Shown here: in pieces, positions 1 through 5,921 of the stretch
How positions within the stretch are numbered: the first letter of the stretch is position 1
How the letters are laid out: each line of letters opens with the position of its first letter
From: an uncultured Oscillospiraceae bacterium
GTDB lineage: Bacteria > Bacillota > Clostridia > Oscillospirales > Oscillospiraceae
NCBI GenBank assembly: GCA_910584835.1
Contig: CAJUEG010000063.1
Coordinates: 1 to 15,417, forward strand
Direction of reading: 5' to 3'
DNA: 15,417 nucleotides
Made by a program: the position numbers and the translations under genes
Notes under the pieces: generated by a model
Seen by the model: only the letters and a program-made list of their open reading frames with translations
Database searches by the model: none
Told to the model about the DNA's origin: nothing

Positions 1-1108
1 AAACTACAAAATTTCTTCGGCGTTTTCTTACAATTTCAGATTGGCGTTGACACAGAGTTCCCGTATTGATCGCCCGGGTGTTGGTGAAAGAGAACAACAC
101 GATCATACAGACTGGGGAGACATAGATCAGGAACAGGAAATAGGCCAAAATGTGCATCAGCACATTGAGAACGGGGTTCTTGATCTTCTGCTTCACAATG
201 CGGGTTTTTACCTTGGAGATAGACATATAATGCCCGCGCCGCTCAATATAGTTCAGGCCCATCAAGAGCGCGAAGGAGATTAGTCCCAGGAAAATGGACA
301 GCACGGACCCCAGGGTTCGGGTATAGTCCATTTTGACGAAGGTAATGACGATGGGGTTGATGGTCTGGAACTCGGTTCCACCCACGATCAAAGGGGCCGC
401 CATCGCGCACAGTCCCTTGATAAAGGTGAGGATGGTGATAGACAGATAGGAGGGAGCCAGTGTAGGAAAAACCACCTTGAAAAGGATGCGGGATGTGCTT
501 GCGCCCATGTTCCTGGCGGCCTCAATCGTCTGATAGTCGATCTGATGCAAAGCGTTTCGCAGGAAGATCACGTGGTTGGTGGTACAGGCGAAGGTCATGA
601 TAAAGAGGACGGCCCCATACCCCTCAAACCAGTTGTGGGCTACATTGGGGAAGACGGCTTGCAGGAGCTTGGTAAACATACCTACCTCGCCATAAAGGAA
701 CTTAAAGCCGGAGACCAGGATCATACCGCCGTAAATCATGGTAGACATATAGCCAATTCGCAGAAGCTTTGCGCCTTTGATATCGAAATACTCGGTAACA
801 AATACAGCCAGCGTACCCACCACATTTACGGTAACGCACATGGAGATAGCCAGGATGAAGGAGTTCTTAATGGCCTGCATGGCCCGCTCCGAATCCAGGA
901 TTTTTTTGATGTTATCACTGAGGCTACCGCTAAACAGGACGTCTGCGAACAAATTTAGGTTTGGATAAATCAGAAACGCAAAAATAAACCACGTGAAGAA
1001 GATTCCTTCGATCAGCAGAAAAATGTTGCTCTTTTTGCTAAAAAAACGCTTGATGCTAAAAGGCTCCTTCTGCTGCAAGGTCGCTCCGCCCGCATTTGGA
1101 CCTGCCAT
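1..1108 (-). CDS. ABC transporter permease, AfuB/FbpB-like fused type (partial, continues past left edge)
   Basis: Integral membrane permease of an ABC importer. The frame is open from the ATG at 1108 to the window edge, giving about 369 codons without a stop. A GGGGG-rich ribosome binding site precedes the start. After a short basic N-terminus comes a hydrophobic segment (about residues 28-48), several more membrane segments, and a clear EAA loop around residues 190-215 (IEAARNMGAS, then FPTLAPS), where the ATPase docks. From about residue 290 a basic linker leads to a second membrane start (YVSPVCMIVLFSF). This is the layout of two-domain fused permeases of the ferric/thiamine/AfuB/phosphonate class, usually about 540-580 residues, so roughly a third is missing to the left. 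It lies 32 bases after the ATPase stop, in the same operon. The substrate cannot be told from the permease alone. Confidence 0.9.
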   Translation of the reverse strand, partial: MAGPNAGGATLQQKEPFSIKRFFSKKSNIFLLIEGIFFTWFIFAFLIYPNLNLFADVLFSGSLSDNIKKILDSERAMQAIKNSFILAISMCVTVNVVGTLAVFVTEYFDIKGAKLLRIGYMSTMIYGGMILVSGFKFLYGEVGMFTKLLQAVFPNVAHNWFEGYGAVLFIMTFACTTNHVIFLRNALHQIDYQTIEAARNMGASTSRILFKVVFPTLAPSYLSITILTFIKGLCAMAAPLIVGGTEFQTINPIVITFVKMDYTRTLGSVLSIFLGLISFALLMGLNYIERRGHYMSISKVKTRIVKQKIKNPVLNVLMHILAYFLFLIYVSPVCMIVLFSFTNTRAINTGTLCQRQSEIVRKRRRNFVV

Positions 1109-1140
1109 ATCTTTTCCCCCTTTCCAAACTTTACAGACGA

Positions 1141-2223
1141 TTATTTGTGCGCAGCGGCTGCCTTGCTTTTGTTTTTCGAAGCAGGTGTCTCCGGCTCTTC
1201 CGGCTCAGGGGTAAAGGACTGGATATCCTGGGGCCTTATGCTGATGATGACCTTGTCACCTGCGTTATGAACCTCGACGGCATCGTTTTTCTCAATTTCC
1301 TTAATGATGCTCCCACCTACAGCAAGGTAATACTTGATATACATCCCATAGTATTCAATGTTTTTAATGGTGGCTTCCGCCGTGAAGTATTCCTTGCCTG
1401 TTCTGCCGAGATGCACTTTCTCCAGGCGGATATAGTGATGCTTTTGGGGATCCAACTTCGAGGCACTAATGCCGCTCTGGTTGATGGCGTTCACCAACTC
1501 CGATGACAGTCTGTTCACATCGCCTATAAAATTGTTGGTGTACTCCGTGCGGGATTTGTTATAGATCTCATTTGGGGTGCCGATTTGATCCACCACACCC
1601 TTTTTAAACACACAGATGTGGTCAGAGAGGGTAAGCGCCTCCTCCTGGTCGTGGGTGACATAGACCATGGTGATGCCCAACTTCTTTTGGAGTTCTTTCA
1701 ACTCTCCACGCAGCTGGACGCGCAACTTGGCGTCCAGATTGGAAAGCGGCTCGTCCAGACAGAGGATGGGCGGATTACTGGCCAGCGCTCTGGCAATAGC
1801 CACACGCTGCTGTTGGCCGCCGGAAAGCTCGGAGACATTCTTCACCAGCTCCACATCCGTCAGATCCACTTTTCGGGCGCACTCGTGTACGATGTCATCG
1901 ATTTCGATCTTGTTCTTTTTCTGCACTTCAAGGGAGAAGGCTATGTTCTGGTAGACGGTCATAGTGGGGAAGAGGGCGTAGGACTGGAACACCATGCCGA
2001 TGTTCCGCTTTTCCACCGGGATGTCCGTAATATCCTTGCCGTTGATCGTAATTTTCCCGCTGGAAGGTTTGATGAAACCGGTAATCGCACGCAGAGTGGT
2101 GGTCTTTCCGCAGCCGGACGGCCCCAGCAGAGTAAAGAACTCGCCGTCTGGAATCTCCAGTGATACGTCCTTCAGCGCATGGAAGTCACCGAAGTGGACG
2201 TTCAGTTTTTCGACTTTCAGCAT
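1141..2223 (-). CDS. ABC transporter ATP-binding protein (PotA/FbpC/AfuC type)
   Basis: Cytoplasmic ATPase that powers the importer encoded around it. All nucleotide-binding motifs are intact in the 360-residue product: Walker A GPSGCGKTT (34-42), Q-loop glutamine about residue 80, signature LSGGQQQR (133-140), Walker B ILCLDE (153-158) and H-loop histidine 191 (VTHDQEEA). After about residue 235 follows a C-terminal regulatory region of TOBE type, ending in a low-complexity Pro/Glu then Lys/Ala tail. Length and layout are those of the spermidine/ferric/hexose-phosphate (MOI) class. The start is supported by AAAGGAGA upstream. The gene begins 21 bases after solute-binding protein B and is followed by the permease. 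Family assignment is certain; the transported compound is not. Confidence 0.95.
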   Translation of the reverse strand: MLKVEKLNVHFGDFHALKDVSLEIPDGEFFTLLGPSGCGKTTTLRAITGFIKPSSGKITINGKDITDIPVEKRNIGMVFQSYALFPTMTVYQNIAFSLEVQKKNKIEIDDIVHECARKVDLTDVELVKNVSELSGGQQQRVAIARALASNPPILCLDEPLSNLDAKLRVQLRGELKELQKKLGITMVYVTHDQEEALTLSDHICVFKKGVVDQIGTPNEIYNKSRTEYTNNFIGDVNRLSSELVNAINQSGISASKLDPQKHHYIRLEKVHLGRTGKEYFTAEATIKNIEYYGMYIKYYLAVGGSIIKEIEKNDAVEVHNAGDKVIISIRPQDIQSFTPEPEEPETPASKNKSKAAAAHK

Positions 2224-2244
2224 TGCGCCAATCTCCTTTCCCGA

Positions 2245-3381
2245 TCACTTCATAAACTGAAGCGTTATATATTCCACCCACTCGCCCATGTGCTGCTGGG
2301 CCCACGCCCAGTCAATCTGCTGCTGGGGAAGTGCGGTGTAAGTCTTGGCATCGTCGCTGGCACCGGCTTCCCACGCTTCATTATTGGCCGGAGCCGTATC
2401 CCATGCCTGCGCCCACGTGGTCTGGAACTCCGTACCGCCATACCATTCCAGGAACAGAGCCGCTGTAATGGGATTTTTGGAGCCCTTGATGATGCCGCAG
2501 CCAGTGATGGCATAGGGAACGCCCACATCAGGAACCACATACCCCAACGAAACCTCATAGGTCTCGGAGTAGGACTTGATGCCAGAGGAGTACCACTGGC
2601 CGCAGTGAACATTCTCCTGGCTTCCCGATGTGGCGGCAATGGCGCTGATCACATCGCCTTCCGCTGACACGCCGTAATCATACATCTTCCTGATCTGCTC
2701 CCAGCCTTCGGGAGACACGCCGTATTGGGCATCGGAAGCGTCAGACTTGTATCGATGCAGGATACCAGTCAGGTTTACCTGGGTTGTGCCGCCGGTAAGG
2801 GCCGACCAGCATTGGAACGTGCCATGGTACTGGGTGTTTTCATCCTGCCACAGGTCAAGCCAATCGCTGGGAGCCTGATCTTGGGTCCAGGTGTTCTTAT
2901 CGTATACCAGCAGGATGGCTTCTTTGGTGATGGCATGGAAATAGCCGTCCGGGTCGTTCAGCCCCTCATCGACAAGGCCCGCCCAGCTTGGAACATACTG
3001 TTCCAAAAGCCCCTCATTTTTCAGATCCTGCCAGCCCATGGCGTTGAGGCCGCACATCACGTCAGCCTGGGGATTTTTGCTCTCGGCCTTAATCTTCTCC
3101 GACATTGCGGACGCGCCACCGTTGACAATCGTGATGTTGGTGAAGCCTGCCTCTTTTGCTTTCTTCGTCCACCAGTCCGAGCGACCGCCAGAGCCAGAGT
3201 TTGTATACACCACCAGGGGCTTGGCTTTGTATTCAGCAATCTGTTCCTCCGTCAGGCCGGAGATGTCGATTGCGTCGCTGCTGCCCTGCTGGGAGTCGGG
3301 ATCTTTCTGCCCGCAGGCCGTCAGGCCCAGGAGCATAGCGCAAACGAGCAATGAACAGGTGATAGATTTCCAAATTTTCAT
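2245..3381 (-). CDS. Extracellular solute-binding lipoprotein B (family 1 / AfuA-FbpA-like)
   Basis: Captures the substrate outside the membrane and delivers it to the permease. The 378-residue product opens with a lipoprotein signal: basic MKIWK, a hydrophobic core, and lipobox LTAC with the lipidated cysteine at 23. The mature part starts after a Ser/Gln/Asp linker with VVYTNSGSGG, typical of the first strand of type 2 periplasmic-binding folds of the AfuA/FbpA kind, and contains the frequent PSDWLDLW motif. AGGAGAG lies just before the ATG, directly behind the surE stop (14-base gap). It is clearly paralogous to protein A two genes upstream: both carry a VP-WAG-V, LND-D, AI-K block and end with an IDW motif followed by an amphipathic helix. 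The AfuA relationship suggests a phosphorylated ligand rather than iron, but I see no decisive binding residues. Confidence 0.92.
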   Translation of the reverse strand: MKIWKSITCSLLVCAMLLGLTACGQKDPDSQQGSSDAIDISGLTEEQIAEYKAKPLVVYTNSGSGGRSDWWTKKAKEAGFTNITIVNGGASAMSEKIKAESKNPQADVMCGLNAMGWQDLKNEGLLEQYVPSWAGLVDEGLNDPDGYFHAITKEAILLVYDKNTWTQDQAPSDWLDLWQDENTQYHGTFQCWSALTGGTTQVNLTGILHRYKSDASDAQYGVSPEGWEQIRKMYDYGVSAEGDVISAIAATSGSQENVHCGQWYSSGIKSYSETYEVSLGYVVPDVGVPYAITGCGIIKGSKNPITAALFLEWYGGTEFQTTWAQAWDTAPANNEAWEAGASDDAKTYTALPQQQIDWAWAQQHMGEWVEYITLQFMK

Positions 3382-3395
3382 CTGGTATTCTCTCC

Positions 3396-4061
3396 TTATA
3401 TCAATTTTATAAATTGTTTTAGGCTTTCACTATCCGTTAAATTGACTCGCAGGGGCGTGATCGTAATAAATCCTTGATTGCGGCAAAGATTATAGTCGTT
3501 ATCCCCTTGTGCCGGTTTTGGCGTCTGGGCAACGGGGGCAAACCGGACTTTGGCATCCGACAGATCAGGCTGATCCGGGAAATTGACATTGAGACACATA
3601 GCTCCGTTCCAGTTGGTGCTAAGAATCAGACGCTCTAAAAGCTCAGGAAGGATACCCCAGTAGTTTTTCCCATGTTGCCTTGCGCTAAGGGCAATGCTGC
3701 GAATTCCGTACATATTGGCTTCCAGTGCAGCCCCAACCGTCCCCGAATAGACGATATCACGCCCTAAATTGAAGCCTCCGTTCACACCGGAAACCACCAG
3801 ATCGACATCTTTCATAACATATTTTCGAAAAAACTTTACGCTGTCAGCGGCCGTCCCCGTATGGACATAAATGTTTTCTCCCTTGCTGCTTTTTGAAAGG
3901 TTTTCTTCCAGAATCTCATATTTGCGCGTTGCATGGGAGCTGCCGCTGCGTTCCCCATCGGGAACACAGGCAAAGGCGTTCCCAAACGTTTGCAATACCT
4001 TTTGAAGCGGCAACAGGCTTTCGCTTCCAATTCCGTCATCGTTGACGATCAGGATATTCAT
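3396..4061 (-). CDS. surE: SurE-type 5'/3'-nucleotidase (acid phosphatase family)
   Basis: Metal-dependent phosphatase that removes phosphate from nucleoside monophosphates and, in some members, other phosphate esters. It has no signal peptide and so is cytoplasmic. The 221-residue product starts with MNILIVNDDG. Metal-binding residues D8, D9, S39 and N94 fall where the family has them, N94 in the SGVNGG block, followed by the diagnostic glycine-rich YSGTVGAALEA (105-115). The usual C-terminal ITPL strand (201-204) is present, so the protein is complete though at the short end for the family. It lies between two paralogous binding-protein genes. Its ATG is only 4 bases after the stop of protein A, and no Shine-Dalgarno is visible, suggesting translation coupled to the upstream gene. 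SurE is normally a housekeeping gene; inside an importer operon it probably dephosphorylates the imported compound (inference). Confidence 0.93.
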   Translation of the reverse strand: MNILIVNDDGIGSESLLPLQKVLQTFGNAFACVPDGERSGSSHATRKYEILEENLSKSSKGENIYVHTGTAADSVKFFRKYVMKDVDLVVSGVNGGFNLGRDIVYSGTVGAALEANMYGIRSIALSARQHGKNYWGILPELLERLILSTNWNGAMCLNVNFPDQPDLSDAKVRFAPVAQTPKPAQGDNDYNLCRNQGFITITPLRVNLTDSESLKQFIKLI

Positions 4062-4065
4062 ACGT

Positions 4066-5499
4066 TTAGGAAGCAGGTGCCGGGTCAGCAGGAACTATAG
4101 CGGGGCTCATACTGTTGGCACGAGCAATCCATGCGTCCAGATGTTCGCAAACCAAATCCCAATCAATGTCTTGGGCGGGGATGGAACTGACCGTCAGCAT
4201 ATACTGACGGGAGGGGATGATACGAACCACCTGGTTGCCCTCCGTGTCAAGTGCCGCAGTATAGTCCTTGTACTCCGAGCCGGATCCATTCTCGTCCAGT
4301 TCTTTCACATTGGTCTCGTTGAACACGGTGGTGTTGGCGGGAATCATTGTCCGAACGTGCTTCGTCATCTCCAAAACAGTGGGGGCTGCGCCGATATAGT
4401 CCATGAAGAGCTGGCTTGCTTCGACCTTGTCCGTGGTATTCATGATGGCCGCGCCATAGATGAAGGTGGGAACGTCAGGGTACTTGATCACGTCAAGCCG
4501 CGCACACTTGCCGGCAGCCCAGTACCAGGCGGCCTTGTCCATGCCGTCGGAGGCATAATCGAAGGTAATCTGCGTGGTTGCGATGTTGTTGATGTAGTCC
4601 CCAGTGGCGCAGATGGCCTTCTGAGTCTCTGCGTTAAGCCATTCCTTGCTGCGCCCGTCAATCATGGCCTGCAGCTGATCCCACCCCTCCTGGGTCACAC
4701 AGTCTGTATCCACGGCGGAAGCGTCCAGATAATTAGCCAGAATGCCAACCAAGAAGGTCTTGTTGGCCAGATCGCTCCAGTCATTCATATAGCGATCCAG
4801 TTCGTATTTGCCAATATAGGCAGAGCCTTCTTTCCACAGGTCGGTCACAACGGAAACGTCCGTAATTTCAATTCCTCCGAAAGTCTCCTTGTCCTTCTGC
4901 TTTTCCAGATCGGGAGAGTCATCCACGACACCTGTGACACGGTACATGGAGAGAATCATGTCCTTTGAAATAGCAAAATACTGATTGTCCTTGTCATTCA
5001 AGTTTTCGGCAACCTCGCCGGCCCACTCTGGCACAAACTCTTTGAGGGCTGCGGCCTGCTTGAGACCTTGGAGGGCGTAGGTGTCCAGACCTACGACCAC
5101 ATCACAGCCTGCGGCGGTGATGGCGGCAACGTCGTGCTGATCTTCAATTTTGAAGAATTCAGCGTTTGGGAACTTTTCCCTCACCAGATCCTGGAAATAG
5201 TTCACTTCCTCCGCGTTGTCGCCGGAGCCCACGGTATAGCCCTTGGCGGTGTACTTAAAGTCCTCCGTGTAGCCAACCTTGATGGCGGCGTTGTAGAAGT
5301 CCGCCAGCTGTTGGTCAGTAAAGCCGGCTTTCCAACCAGTATTCTCCGGTTCCTGACTGACGGGCGGGGTTTGCTCCTGCCCAGAGGTTGGCTCCACCTG
5401 CTTCGAAGGCTCCTGCTCCGCCTGCTGACAGGCAGCCAGCGTTCCAAAGAGCAGGGTGGTGCAAAGCAGAACTGCAAGAACTTGTGTCACTTTTTTCAT
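4066..5499 (-). CDS. Extracellular solute-binding lipoprotein A, first gene of the leftward operon
   Basis: Substrate-binding lipoprotein of 477 residues. The ATG at 5499 is chosen because AGGAGG stands 7 bases before it and because it opens directly with a lipoprotein signal: MKKVTQ, hydrophobic core, lipobox LAAC with cysteine 24. An in-frame ATG at 5610 would bury that signal behind 37 unlikely residues and start upstream of the promoter. After the lipid anchor comes a Gln/Glu/Pro-rich spacer (about 25-55), then the binding domain. It is about 100 residues longer than protein B but shares its block pattern (VPEWAG, LNDKDNQ, AISKDMIL) and the C-terminal IDWDLVCEHLDAW segment, so the two are paralogues. 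As first gene after the promoter it is probably the most strongly expressed. Ligand unknown; a relative of protein B's ligand is likely. Confidence 0.92.
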   Translation of the reverse strand: MKKVTQVLAVLLCTTLLFGTLAACQQAEQEPSKQVEPTSGQEQTPPVSQEPENTGWKAGFTDQQLADFYNAAIKVGYTEDFKYTAKGYTVGSGDNAEEVNYFQDLVREKFPNAEFFKIEDQHDVAAITAAGCDVVVGLDTYALQGLKQAAALKEFVPEWAGEVAENLNDKDNQYFAISKDMILSMYRVTGVVDDSPDLEKQKDKETFGGIEITDVSVVTDLWKEGSAYIGKYELDRYMNDWSDLANKTFLVGILANYLDASAVDTDCVTQEGWDQLQAMIDGRSKEWLNAETQKAICATGDYINNIATTQITFDYASDGMDKAAWYWAAGKCARLDVIKYPDVPTFIYGAAIMNTTDKVEASQLFMDYIGAAPTVLEMTKHVRTMIPANTTVFNETNVKELDENGSGSEYKDYTAALDTEGNQVVRIIPSRQYMLTVSSIPAQDIDWDLVCEHLDAWIARANSMSPAIVPADPAPAS

Positions 5500-5513
5500 A
5501 ATTACCCTCCTTT

Positions 5514-5525
5514 TATAACGTCCGA
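5514..5525. promoter_or_regulatory. Candidate operator copy in the operon leader
   Basis: TATAACGTCCGA, centred at 5519/5520, shares TATAACGT with the copy at 5573-5584, 59 bases away. It lies in the transcribed leader just upstream of the ribosome binding site of protein A. The right half-site is poor (GA instead of CA), making this one of the weaker members of the set. Confidence 0.3.
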
Positions 5526-5526
5526 G

Positions 5527-5546
5527 TCGAGATTTGTATTTCTCGA
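5527..5546 (-). repeat. Inverted repeat in the operon leader
   Basis: TCGAGA (5527-5532) and TCTCGA (5541-5546) form perfect 6-bp arms around an 8-base loop. The repeat would lie at the 5' end of the importer mRNA, just after the predicted start. It could be a small stabilising hairpin or a second protein-binding dyad. It has no T-run and is too short to be a terminator. Confidence 0.4.
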
Positions 5547-5556
5547 GATCTTTAAA

Positions 5557-5585
5557 ATCATAGCACAGATAATATAACGTGTCAA
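5557..5585 (-). promoter_or_regulatory. Sigma-A promoter of the importer/surE operon
   Basis: On the minus strand the sequence reads TTGACA (5585-5580), a 17-base spacer and TATGAT (5562-5557). The -35 box is a perfect match, the -10 box has one mismatch, and the spacing is optimal. Transcription should start near 5550, giving a leader of about 50 bases before the ATG at 5499. The leader contains a small inverted repeat (5527-5546) and the ribosome binding site. A candidate operator (5573-5584) overlaps the -35 box and spacer, so a repressor bound there would block RNA polymerase. Confidence 0.8.
5573..5584. promoter_or_regulatory. Candidate LacI-type operator overlapping the operon -35 box
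   Basis: TATAACGTGTCA, centred on CG at 5578/5579, matches the degenerate dyad TGtnaCGTnnCA seen six times in this intergenic region. LacI-family proteins bind dyads with a central CG, where the hinge helices insert. The site covers part of the -35 TTGACA and the spacer of the leftward promoter, the classical position for repression. Its left half-site (TA for TG) is imperfect. The likely binder is the LacI-type protein encoded divergently; this is inference. Confidence 0.5.
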
Positions 5586-5629
5586 TTAGCTGTTTGAACG
5601 AAATAACCATGTTTTATTGTCTAAAACGC

Positions 5630-5641
5630 CCAATATATTGG
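5630..5641. repeat. Perfect 12-bp palindrome CCAATATATTGG
   Basis: The sequence is self-complementary over all 12 bases. It differs from the CGT-centred dyads nearby, so it could be a site for another regulator or simply an AT-rich coincidence. It lies about 45 bases upstream of the leftward -35 box, a distance where an activator could sit. Confidence 0.4.
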
Positions 5642-5684
5642 ATATAATACCAATTATAGAAGCGCATTCAGAGAATTTTGTAAA

Positions 5685-5801
5685 TGATACGTTACAGCAT
5701 TTTATTTATTCTTACTGTTTTTATGCCCGCATTTACAGCTTTTCTTGTCTGTTTTGTTACGTTCCAACATAGATTGGAAATTATGGGATTGTGACGTTTC
5801 A
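5685..5801. promoter_or_regulatory. Cluster of three best-matching candidate operators
   Basis: Three 12-base sites all fit TGnnaCGTnnCA: TGATACGTTACA (5685-5696), TGTTACGTTCCA (5755-5766) and TGTGACGTTTCA (5790-5801). Their CG centres are 70 and 35 bases apart. They lie between the two divergent promoters and overlap neither. A further perfect inverted repeat, TTCCAA-N6-TTGGAA (5762-5779), overlaps the middle site. Clustered sites of this kind could support cooperative or looped binding by the tetramer/dimer forms known in the LacI family. No binding data are available; this is pattern evidence only. Confidence 0.5.
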
Positions 5802-5851
5802 TCTTGTGGTAATGCTGTATGTATTGTCCCAGTTTAATTCTTGCCGAACTA

Positions 5852-5880
5852 TTGAAAAAAATAATCTACTCAATTATAAT
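5852..5880 (+). promoter_or_regulatory. Sigma-A promoter of the LacI-hybrid regulator
   Basis: TTGAAA (5852-5857), a 17-base spacer and a perfect TATAAT (5875-5880). Transcription should begin near 5887, giving a leader of about 35 bases that contains the AGGAGG ribosome binding site (5908-5913) before the TTG start at 5922. Confidence 0.8.
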
Positions 5881-5890
5881 CATTTTATAC

Positions 5891-5902
5891 TGTAGCGTTT
5901 TA
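5891..5902. promoter_or_regulatory. Candidate autoregulatory operator just after the regulator's promoter
   Basis: TGTAGCGTTTTA, centred at 5896/5897, fits the left half and the CGT core of the dyad consensus, with TA instead of CA at the right end. It begins about 4 bases downstream of the predicted transcription start of the regulator gene, a typical position for self-repression. Confidence 0.4.
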
Positions 5903-5921
5903 ACGAGAGGAGGAAGTCTCT

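Noticed and set aside
1..3381. Annotation of the importer as a ferric iron transporter
   Set aside because: Family resemblance alone would suggest this default name, but surE within the operon, the LacI-type regulator and the AfuA precedent make iron only one option, so no substrate is assigned.
5500..5610. Longer N-terminus for solute-binding protein A, starting at 5610
   Set aside because: It would place the start upstream of the predicted transcription start and hide the lipoprotein signal. The ATG at 5499 has a strong ribosome binding site.
5617..5648. Second rightward promoter using TATAAT at 5643-5648
   Set aside because: The nearest -35-like TTGTCT is 20 bases away, too far, and no rightward gene starts nearby; AT-rich chance match.
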